From Guillardia theta CCMP2712 (Eukaryota > Cryptophyceae > Pyrenomonadales > Geminigeraceae): DNA of 64,000 nucleotides. Below the pieces are notes generated by a model. That model saw only the letters and a list, made by a program, of their open reading frames with translations. It did not search any database and was not told where the DNA came from. This document shows, one piece after another, positions 54,981 to 64,000 of this stretch; position 1 is the stretch's first letter, and every line of letters starts with the position of its first letter. The translations under genes were made by a program, and so were the position numbers. The stretch is taken from positions 193,513-257,512 of the forward strand of contig NW_005434625.1 of NCBI RefSeq assembly GCF_000315625.1, in the 5' to 3' direction.

Positions 54981-56626
54981 GGTTTCGAAAATGTGAATCG
55001 GTGCAGAACGAAGAAGTCGTTGTCCGGTCCTCTTTGCCTGCCTATGATAGATGGTGCGTCTGTCTGCTCAATTAAATCATCCTCACATTGTGTCTCTACA
55101 TGTCCAAACCCTCAACCATGTATGTGCTGCAACAGTTGCAAATTCACAAGCAAGGATGCCTCACTAGGTCGGAGAAGCGATTGAACATACATTTACAGAA
55201 ACATACACATAGCAAGATGAAACACCTCAATGTCTCGAAGACAAGATGGCTTCAGTACCTCACAACAAGAGAGAATGTCACTTCTTGGATGCTCAACAAG
55301 ACTAGACGGTATTCCCGAAATCAGTGCACCCAGGATCGCTGCAAGAAATTCTGTGAGACTGTGCGATTATTCCCACCATAACATCTTCAACCACACATCA
55401 TCTCATCACATTGACACAAGGCCTGCCTTGCTCTTGCTCGCCAGTCCCTCCCTCCTCGCCAGTCCCTCCCTCCTCGCCAGTCCCTCCCTCCTCGCCATCG
55501 CCGCCACCTACACACCAACTTCGCGAACTACTTTGCGACTCTCCTCTTGCAGGCAGGGACGGGGCCGTGTAGATGATCTCTTGGGGTGGGGGTGGACTTA
55601 GGGGTGGGTACTTAAAGTAAAAAGCACGGGTAGATAGGGATAGATATTTTCAAAATAGGGGTTAGGGGAACTGTTCTCACGGGATATAAGAGGAGCAAAG
55701 TTGGTGTGAAGCGCAGGGAGTGGAGACAACGGAGGAGGAGGAGAGGAAGGAGGGGAGAGGGAGGGGAAGGAGGGGAGAGAAGGATAGGATGGAGATAGAG
55801 GAAGGTAGAGGAAAAGAGAAACAAGGGATGAATGAAGTACAGACGGTGCCAGTGTCCAACTGCAACACCGTCTTGAAAAAGCCGACATGTCGGAAGGGGC
55901 AGGATGAGTGGGAAAGAGACTGGGAATGGAAGTGAGGTCAAAGGAACTGGTTTCATCCTTCTGTGGATAATTTCAGACCATTGAGAGAGATTCGCTCAAG
56001 GTATGGGAATGAAGATGTAGGGAACGGGAGTGCTGGATTGAAAGTAAGATGTTGATTCGCATACGTACCTATGGGTGGCAAGCAAACAGAAAGTTTAGCT
56101 CACCGTGCCCTTGTGATTTCCAGATGCATTTTGATCATCTGATTGTAAGCTGAGCAGTGTGTGCTGCAGGAAGGCTCTCACTCGCTCTTGGACGAGGATT
56201 CAATTGGATTGGGGGAGGTATGCCAGAGGGCAGAGGATTTCCCTGACTGCATCCAACTGCCTGCATCGACACGTTCCACCCTTCCGATGACATTCAAGCT
56301 GATTCTGGTGAGATTGACTTGACTTGAACCCCCTGCCTTAGCTCTTCGCTCTCAGAAGATAGCCCTGGCTGCCCATCAGGCTGCCGTCGCCTGGTCATTC
56401 AGCCACCTTCCACCATCTCACCTCACCCCAGCAAGGTAGATGTACCAGCCGAGTCTCTTTGAGTGAATCAGCTCATCTTCGGCAAACACAGCACAAGGAA
56501 TGAGCGCATGCTTTGCCAACAGACTGCTCGTCGGCGGGATGCCGTCAGGTTCTTATTGGAGCTCCCTTGACCTTCTTGCCATGACTCTGTCGTCTCAGGC
56601 TATCGCAGCATCGTCATGAGACCAAG
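54981..56626. other. Intergenic region with repeats
   Basis: Contains an 18-bp tandem repeat (CCAGTCCCTCCCTCCTCG, about 3.5 copies, 55440-55500), a GGGTAG-type repeat (55575-55680) and a purine-rich tract (55720-55830). No gene is supported. Confidence 0.5.
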
Positions 56627-57616
56627 ATGGTTGTACAAACTCAGCAAGACAACCCCGACAAGTTCGTCAGGTCTGCACGAGCTGTGTGTCAAGTGGGAGG
56701 AGGTGACAGGAGTGGCAAGGTCGACCAGGGCAACATCGACGCTCTTCCTGGTGGGCATGAGCTGAAGGAGTGAAGCTTTCGCTCTAGAGTCTCACTGCAT
56801 GCTGCAGGTAGAAGACTTGACCACTGACGATGGGCTGCAACTGTGGGGGAAGGAGCTGCGGAACGCAAGGTCGGAGGAAGAGGAGGAGGAGGAGCTTGAG
56901 TTTTGATGGCTGTTGGTCGCAGGTCAAACTGGGTCAGCGACATCATGACAACAGGAAGATCGAGGGTCTTGAGCAAAGTCAGACTTTTTTCTGATTTGTG
57001 TACATGTGTCCCATGCACCTGATGGTGATGGTGTATGTACATGTTCCCGCGTTATGCTCTGGGTCCACGTGATTTTTGTTGGTCTTCTCAGATTTCTGGT
57101 CGGCTCGCCATATCGACGCTCTGGGCCAGTGCAGGTGAGATGGAGTGGGTCGATAGGATGTGCAAGTCGCTGAAAGAGGATTAGTTGCTGTGTTCTTCTC
57201 GCTGTCTCCTCAAGAGTGGAGGATTCAAGAAATCTTCGAGGTCCCCGGGTACTTCTCGTACTGCTGCGCCGCCTTCTTGTCTCACCAGCTGATGGACAGG
57301 TGGCCCCACGAGCTCGTCGGGGGATTTCTCGCCATTCTGCTTGTCTTCAGGACAGATCAGGTGGGCAGACTGGCGACAGTGAGATGGCGATGAGGGGAGG
57401 ATGCGAAGAAGAGAACTGTGATGCGGACGCTGGTTGTCGCGTCGGGGTGAAAATTGAGCCTGTGGTTTGACAGGCGTACGATCGCTTCTGGGAAGGCAGA
57501 CAGCAGTGGGCAACTCTTGCTGGAGAACTGAGGTGAAGGAAGATGCGATCGAGGAGGACTTTGAAAGATCGGGGGAGATAGTTAGAGGAGGAGAGCTCCA
57601 ACTCGGAGACCTGAAG

Positions 57617-57649
<33 letters not shown>

Positions 57650-59185
57650 GCAAGGGAGGATGACGAGGGCTGCTCTGAGGGGGGGTCAGAGAATTGGCCG
57701 TCGGATTGACAGCAGGAGCAGATCTCTCACGAGAATCGCTGTGTCAAACTTCGAGGGTCAGCGGCTCGACGAGGTGCTGGGACCGCTACTCCCCCTCCTT
57801 CCCCTCCTCCTCCTTCCCCTCCTCCCCCTTCCCCTCCCCCCCCTTCCCCTCCTCCCCCTTCCCCTCCTCCCCCTTCCCCTCCTCCTCCTTCCCCTCCTCC
57901 TCCTTCCCCTTCTGACTCGCGCGCAGGTGCTGGCTCACTTGTCAGCGCTTCCTGTTGCCCTCAAGCAGCACTGAGAGGGGAACGAAACCCTGTGGAGCTG
58001 GAGGTGGAGGCGGGAAGGGCGTCTGGGATGGGCGGGTGACGGGGCAACAGGTGGTTTTTGAAACCTTCGACGTGAAGAGAAGCAGGAGCACGTTTTGGTA
58101 CGACACGATCGACAGGTGAGGAGGACGAAGCTGCTACACTTGTTGTCGTCATATCGAGAGCTTCTTTTGATAATGTTGAAGAAGAAGACGATGACGACAA
58201 CGATTGATGAGTGGTGATGATGGTGATGGTGATGGTGATGGTGATGGTGATGGTGATGACGATGACAGTGCTGGCGGTAGTGGTGGTGATGCTTCTTTTC
58301 AGCATCATGGGAGCAAACAACATGCCTGTCACGCTTCTCACTTCATTGTCGGTCAGAGCGTCTCTCTTGTTTGCATCCAAGGTTGTTCTTCTGACGAGTT
58401 TATACAGTGCTCCATCAAAGACCTGCTGCAGGAAGAGGATGCGAGCAGGGGGTGAAGTCTTGGACGTTCTCCTCCACCTCCACCTCCACCTCCTCCTCTT
58501 CCTCCTACTCCTACTCCTCCTCTCTGCCTCCTCTTCCTCCTCTTCCTCCTCGTCCTCTTCTGCCGCCCACAATGTCTTCCTGCTCATACCTGATCCCCCA
58601 GACAAATATGGGATCGGATGGAAACTTCAATCTCAGGGCTTGCTAATGTAATTCTTCCGCTCCCCTCCCCCCTCCTCCTCACCCTTCCTCTCAGGTCATC
58701 TCCGAGTGCGAAAAGCTCAAGTGTACTCCCATCCCTCTTTCCTACAGCCGCCATACTTCCAGGTGCCTCCTCTCAACGATGACAACCCTTCTCTTCCTCG
58801 CCTTCGTCCTTCGTCCTTTCCCCTCCTCCTCCACCATCTGCTCCTCCGCCTCCAGCACCACTTCCTATTCCTCTTCTTGTTCCCTTCATCCTCCTCTCCT
58901 CCTTCCGCCTGCCTTCTCTCTGACATGCTTGCAGGTTTTTCACGCTCTTCTCCCTCACCCTCCCTTTTGCTCTCGTGGAGACAACAACTCCTTTCCTCGT
59001 CACCCCGATTGTCGTGAGTATCTACTGTCTCTCCTTTACACCTTCCTCTCCTCTCCTCTCCTCTCCTCTCCTCTCCTCTCCTCTCCTCTCCTCTCCTCTC
59101 AAGCTGATACGTGCCTGGCAGGCGGGAGTGTCGTGGATTTTGTTCTCGGTGGAGGAGATCGGGCATGTGATTGAAGAGCCTTTCG
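56627..59185 (+). CDS. Bestrophin-type anion channel, at least 15 exons
   Basis: Ion channel family; in algae, bestrophins are known in thylakoid bicarbonate supply and elsewhere. Exons include 56627-56670, 56720-56750, 56808-56869, 56923-56965, 57092-57134, 57215-57360, 57474-57532, 57716-57773, 57927-58010 approx., 58303-58351, 58399-58451, 58602-58647, 58695-58762, 58935-59013 and 59122-59185. Family blocks: GRLAISTLWASA, LAILLVFRTDQAYDRFWEGR, QQWATLAGELR, NNMPVTLLTSLS, ECEKLKCTPIPLSYSRH, FFTLFSLTLPFALV and SWILFSVEEIGHVIEEPFG, in correct order. Exon 9 has an in-frame TGA at 57972; a one-base shift restores LRGERNPVELE, which fits the family, so either the assembly lacks a base or the gene is damaged. 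The C-terminus runs into the N gap. Confidence 0.85.
57617..57650. repeat. (GGCA)n microsatellite within a bestrophin intron
   Basis: About eight copies of GCAG/GGCA in the 183-nt intron between exons 7 and 8. The next intron (57774-57926) is built of CTTCCCCTCCTCC units. Confidence 0.85.
58207..58260. repeat. (GGTGAT)n microsatellite within a bestrophin intron
   Basis: About eight copies of the hexamer; related GATGAT runs occur in the SelO tail introns at 10875-10955 and 13660-13735. Confidence 0.85.
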
Positions 59186-59264
59186 GTGACTAGAGCTGAG
59201 GCCCTTGGAGTTGATGACATGAAGTTGAGGGAACGGTCTTGCGCAAGAGACGCTTGCTACGGCG

Positions 59265-59364
59265 NNNNNNNNNNNNNNNNNNNNNNNNNNNNNNNNNNNN
59301 NNNNNNNNNNNNNNNNNNNNNNNNNNNNNNNNNNNNNNNNNNNNNNNNNNNNNNNNNNNNNNNN
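59265..59364. other. Assembly gap (100 N)
   Basis: Exactly 100 N, probably a gap of unknown size, flanked on the right by (GGGAGGA)n. It lies between the last seen bestrophin exon and the EF-hand exons. Confidence 0.95.
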
Positions 59365-59881
59365 GGGAGGAGGGAGGAGGGAGGAGGGAGGAGGAGGGAG
59401 GAGGGAGGAGGGAGGAGGGAGGGGAGGAGGGAGGAGGGAGAGCACAATCGATTCACCGTGTATATATGACAGAGGGAAAGAACTTTCGATAGCGACGAAG
59501 GCGCGTGATGGACAGAGCTGCAAGAGAAGAAGCTCAACAACAGAAATCAGAACAACGAACAATACTTGTCGATGACTGCAATGTTGGGAAAGAAGGAATC
59601 TTTCGTCAATGCTTTCTTGATGTACCTACGTTGCCATCACTGCCGTCCTAGCAGGTGCAGGTGCGGAGATGAAGAATTTGAGGCGGCGGCTGTGGATGAG
59701 GAGGAAGACAGAGAAAAATGTTGGAGATCGCATGAAAGAGGGAGAAAGGGAGAAGATCGAGGGAGGGCAAGGAAGAAGCGGGAAAGAGAGAAGCAGGAGC
59801 AAGTGGTGGTGGAGTAGGAGTAGGAGGTGGCTGTGGAGGAGGTGGAAGAGGAGAAATGGGAGTTATTCATCTCACATGTAG

Positions 59882-61961
59882 AAAGCGGCAGTGATCGCAA
59901 CCGAGGAGAAGCGCAAGAACGCTCGGCACCTCGAGACTAAATGGGCAGGTACTGTAGCTTCAAATAGGAAGAAGAACGCCTGGAGGCGGGGGGGTCAGGG
60001 AGAGTTGGAGGGAGAAAGGAGGGGTGTACCATCATCGTCAGCCCGCTCTCTTTGCTCAAGATGGCTAGCTGCACGTTGAAATGAAGTGAGACGTGAAGGA
60101 GAGAAGGTAAGGAGGGAAGCGTTGGGATGGGAGGATGAGGGGAGAGGAATGGGATGATGAGAGAGGGGAGGTGCGGAAGGAGGAAGACGAGGAGGAGGAG
60201 GAGGAGGAGGAGGAGGAGGAGGAGGAGGAGGAGGAGGAGGAGGGTGTGTGGGTGGGTGTTTGTGTGCTTGCAGAGGAGGGGATGGAAGAAGACGAGGGAG
60301 AAGAGCAAGTTGAACCTGAGCGTGTTCAGCATTCTAACCCTGATGCCTCGAACAGAGCGGTGTTTGATTTCTTCGATCTCGACAAGTCTGGCAGCATTGA
60401 CAAGACCGGTAGGAGCACCACCATATTGCTCATCTGGTTACTAACGGCATGTTTAGAATTCTTTCTTGCTATGCAGGTTGTTTTCCTACCCTTATTCTTT
60501 TGGCTACTCTTACTCCTTCTCCTTCTCCTTCTGATTATCGTCACATTACCTCCATCACTCTCACATTGGCATCAACGTCATCTCACTTTCCTTTCCTCAC
60601 CATTGTCGTTTCCACTCACTCCGTTGCTTCTCCTCCTCAACCTCCGATCGCTCCCCCCCCCTTCCTTGTGATTTCTCACATCCTCTCACTCTCCTCGAGA
60701 AACTTGGGGTTGCGATGCCGGCGAGCGAGGTCAACGACGTCGTCTCCAAGTTCGACACCAACGGGAATGAGGTAAAGGAGAGACAATTCAAGCACACAGA
60801 GACAACCAAGAGGGCAGCAACAGGAGGGAGGAGGAGGAAGCGGTGGCGGTGGCGGCGGCAGAGGTGGTGGTGGTGGTGGCGGTGATGATGGAGGAGGAGG
60901 AACGGGGACGAAGAGACAAGGAAAGAAGGCAGGCTAGGCTGTGAGGAGGAGGATGGGGCCTCTGCTGACGATGCAACAGTTAGTTGAGTTTGAAGAGTTC
61001 AAGGCTCTGCTCACTTACTATGCGGAGAGAAGGTGAGATTCATTCTGTCTCCTCCTGTCCCCACCTGCTCTCCTCATCTCCATTCATTTGAACTTCACTT
61101 GCTGTTCTATTGAGTGCACAGTTGCACAAATGCCCTTTCCTCATTTCTTCTCCACTAACTTCTTGCTTCCTCTGCAGACGGCTCTCCGCTAATGGAGACG
61201 GGGACGACAAGGACGAGCTAGATGTGATGCTTCTCGTCCTCCTTCACCCATCTCTCCCCTTCCCGCTCCTCCACTTCCTCCGCTTCCCGTTTCCTCTCCC
61301 GCTTCCTCTCCCTCGTTTCTTCTCTCCGTCACCCCCATCGCTTGCAGATCTCTGGCAGTTTCGCCAATGCCCTAGGAAGCATTCTCGTCGATGGAATCAA
61401 GGGCTTCTATATGGTTGTCGGTAAGAGGAGGAAGAGCAGGATGAGCAGGATGAGCAGGAGCAGGAGCAGGAGCAGGGAGGGGAGAAAAGGGGGGGAGGGG
61501 AGAAGGGGAGAAAGAGCAACAGCAGCAGCAGAGGAGGAGGAGGATCAGCAACCCGAACTGACTGATGCAGGGATGATCTTCGGGATCAACAGCAGCTCAT
61601 CGGGCGTAAGGCAGCTCGAGGTAGACGCGCACACACTGCCCTGGCTCCTCCTCCTCTCCCTCCTCTTCCTCGCTGCCATCTCTCGCCCCCCCCTCACCTC
61701 CCGGCCAGGTCCTCCCCCTTGCTCGCTACTGCCGTGCCATCCAGAAGGTAAGTCGGTGTAACTCATCAGTACGAGGAGAGGGGGGGAGTAATCTTTGACT
61801 GGTGGGAGCAGGACATTCTGCAACAAGCTGTCTTCGTTGCCGCAGGTTTCTTGACCTCGGGGGACGTTAAGGGCCCTGTAACACCCGGCAGGTTCCAGCA
61901 GGAAGCGATATATGACCATGGCGCGAGAGGTAGCTGGCGCTGTTGTGTGTTCGTCAAGTGA
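59882..61961 (+). CDS. EF-hand protein, multi-exon (5' end uncertain)
   Basis: Calcium-binding protein. Exons found: 59882-59948, 60274-60408, about 60700-60771, 60980-61032, 61178-61223, 61348-61420, 61569-61603, 61709-61747 and 61812-61961. EF-hand 1: FDFFDLDKSGSIDKT; EF-hand 2: VSKFDTNGNELVEFEEF. Upstream is a charged helix (TEEKRKNARHLETKWAEE). The C-terminal half is SFANALGSILVDGIKGFYMV, RYCRAIQKDILQQAVFVAAG and a Cys-containing end, and is not recognised. The join between the two EF-hand exons is unresolved. A (GAG)n tract at 60190-60243 lies in an intron. The gene starts either near 59575 or, via exons lost in the gap, it could be the C-terminal part of the bestrophin gene; same strand and 700 bp spacing allow both. 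Confidence 0.65.
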
Positions 61962-62249
61962 CCAGTAGGGCAGCTCGGGAGAGCGGGGGGACGACAAGGG
62001 CTGCAAGATGAGATCATGCAGTGAAGAGCTTCGTCATTTGTAAAGTTCCACGTAACATACACACCCACACTTGTTGTTCAACTTGCACAATCAACAGATG
62101 ACGTTAGAAATGACTTGAGAAAGGATCGTCACAAAAGTGCGTGTCGTCCGCCAGAGTCGGCGAGTCGACCAGGGGCGAGGCATGCCATGGCTCCTCACTA
62201 GAGTCAACACAGTGAGGACGCAATACAAGGGGTCGATGACGTTCAAACC

Positions 62250-64000
62250 TCTTCGTGCTGCATATCGAGCTCTCCATCCTGCAGAGCTGATGTCAGCAGT
62301 TGTACGAGATGGGTTTGAACTTCACCTCTGCAGAGCAGCCTTGAGCGGAGCAATCTTCCTCCGCAGGAGTTCCGAGAACTTGAAGAGGTTGTTCACTCCC
62401 TGGGTGAGAAGATCAAAAGCGAAGAGGCAACGAGGAGAGACGACTTGTTCGCTCTTCGTCCAGGACTCAAAGCATTCGTTAAACAGACAGTCTCTGTTCG
62501 AATCCGACAGAAGCTCCTCTCCCGTTCTCATGTCTCCTATCTCAGACAGGAAAGGACGGCAGATCTCCGGTTTTTCCCTGCCCAACAAGAGTGACCCATC
62601 GCAAGGCCCTTCCTTACGTGACACACCTGAGCGCCTTGTTGTACTCTGAGACATCAACGTTCTCCATAAAGTGGGAAGTCTTAACGAGCCTAAAAGTCTT
62701 TCCATCAGCGCAGACATAGCAACGAAATAGAACCACTCTAGCTCACCTTCCAAAACTATCTAGCTCACGGCTGGTCGTCATTCGAACAATAAGAGGCTCA
62801 ACGAACTTTCCAGTCTGCGGCGCAAGTCATGCGAGCCACACAGCTGAGAGCAGGTCGAATCACCTTCGGACAGCAGCGAACCAACCGATGATAACGATGC
62901 TTTGCTACCCCATCAGTACGGAACAATTCGACTGCGCCTCGAGTCAGCAGACAGCAAGATATCGCGAGTGAACGCACTGAGGATTGCCCCCATGAACTCG
63001 ATCTCCGAGTTGGGCAGCTGCGAAACGAATCAGTCCCGCCATGGCGCAATGAAATCTCAGCTCACGTAATGGTCACTGTGACCAACGCGCGCCATGACCT
63101 CCTCAGGATGCATACTAAGAAATCCTGCAAGCCCTTGGCTGACCTTCAAATTGAACGTTTCATGTCAGAGTCCAATCGACTGGGAAACATCTTTGTCTGC
63201 GAGCTATCAAATACACAACTCATCCAACATTATGATGGGGTAGGTTGGAATCAGAAGGAGAGAGACTTCTAAAACAGGGACCAGTCGATCGCAATCTCAC
63301 AACGCCAGAGACGGAGTGGAAAATAGACTCGAAGAAAGAAAGCCGGTAAAGTTGAGTTTGAGGTAGAAAACGGACCAGGAACAAGACAAGAAAAATGTTG
63401 AGGTCAAAACAGACAGAAAGATGTAAAACCTGTACAGATTTTCTTCGCTGTGTGCTGGGCTCCCATTCATATGCATAATATCCAATATAGGTGCCGTCTT
63501 GACGGCTGATAAAGTCTGTGAAGTGTCAAAACACCAGCGTTGAGTTCATAATAGAGCAAACAACCAGGAACTTCATCGTCAGTCATCTGAATGATTGACG
63601 GTTCACTGTCCATGTCCACTGGAACTGCCTCGGCGCATCCACCTTCAATATTCCTCCTATCGAACGAGTATAATGTCAATTTGGTGTCCAGCCAAGCTGC
63701 TAGTTCATACAATTGTCGAAGTCGTTCTAAGGTGAAAAGTCCATCATCTAGAGCTTGCCTTATACAGTAGGGTAGTTTGTTGAATAACCGGGTTAGACTG
63801 CATTATCATTCTCAATCAGCTCAGGTCGTAGAACAGGCAATGCTTAAAAACAAACCTTGAGATATTATACCCAGTTTCCCAGACTCGTCGGAACACTACA
63901 TGTTGGAGTTTGAGGGATTCACGCATGCGAAACTTGAAAACAAAATTGGTTATCACACAACAAATTTTGAATGACGAGGAATACCTGGCTCGTATCGGGG
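62250..64000 (-). CDS. Paralogue of the left-edge zinc-cluster gene, 5' end beyond the window
   Basis: Shares in order with the gene at 600-2874: FNKLPYCIRQALDDGL (about 63750-63790), SMHPEEVMARVGHSDHY (about 63070-63115), LPNSEIEFMGAI (about 62990-63020), VELFRTDGVAKHRYHRLV (about 62890-62945) and SNRDCLFNECFESW (about 62465-62510). Between LPNSEIEFMGAI and VELFRTDGV the frame changes by one base with no obvious intron, unlike the left copy, where the stretch is continuous. Another exon further upstream is RESLKLQHVVFRRVWETG (about 63865-63925). The N-terminal part, where zinc clusters would be, is outside the window. Function unknown. Confidence 0.6.

Noticed and set aside
58204-58605. Low-complexity acidic/Arg-rich minus-strand frame
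   Set aside because: Overlaps phase-consistent bestrophin exons on the plus strand and consists mostly of microsatellite translation.

Overview
This is nuclear DNA from an intron-rich unicellular alga, most likely a cryptophyte such as Guillardia theta. The best evidence is a phycoerythrin alpha-subunit gene (26931-27558) that encodes a bipartite plastid presequence with the ASAF cleavage motif, followed by a twin-arginine thylakoid signal. Nuclear phycobiliprotein alpha genes of this kind are known from cryptophytes. Most resolved introns are only 28-65 nt long, start GT and end AG, and many real exons are shorter than 80 nt, so long open frames on the opposite strand are often misleading. 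Exon coordinates were worked out by hand from splice sites, reading phase and protein motifs.

Layout. 0.4-2.9 kb: minus-strand regulator with two zinc-cluster (Zn2Cys6) motifs; a paralogue without a visible zinc cluster occupies 62.3-64 kb and runs off the window. 6.1-7.8 kb: a coiled-coil gene and a third, degenerate zinc-cluster gene. 8.6-16.6 kb: a triplicated ~2.8 kb unit carrying three near-identical SHAQKYF-Myb genes, each facing the 3' end of a selenoprotein O gene; only the third copy continues into a complete SelO (16129-18944). 19.6-25 kb: five small multi-exon genes (membrane protein, coiled coil, UBX protein, helical protein, starch/glycogen-binding CBM48 protein). 26.9-37.6 kb: phycoerythrin alpha, a SNF2-PHD chromatin remodeller, mitoferrin and UBA3. 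39-48 kb: a four-TM protein, two convergent PAS-like paralogues, and an EF-hand/ADP-ribosyltransferase/ankyrin protein. 48.8-54.9 kb: a C5orf34-like gene, an ankyrin protein and poorly resolved exons. 56.6-62 kb: a bestrophin-type channel and an EF-hand protein separated by an assembly gap.

The most striking result is SelO. Its Sec codon (TGA) is split T|GA by a 45-nt intron, and the spliced product ends Met-Thr-Sec-Ser-Ser, the known vertebrate SelO ending. If the intron is retained the frame stays open, the same position becomes Cys, and the protein still ends Ser-Ser. A good form-2 SECIS hairpin lies 85 nt downstream in both truncated copies, while in the intact gene it falls exactly inside a 122-N gap.

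The genes do not form one pathway. They are ordinary nuclear genes: light harvesting, chromatin remodelling, neddylation, mitochondrial iron import, mitochondrial AMPylation and starch metabolism. The space between them holds GC-rich islands, a dispersed TACCC-rich repeat family and many microsatellites.
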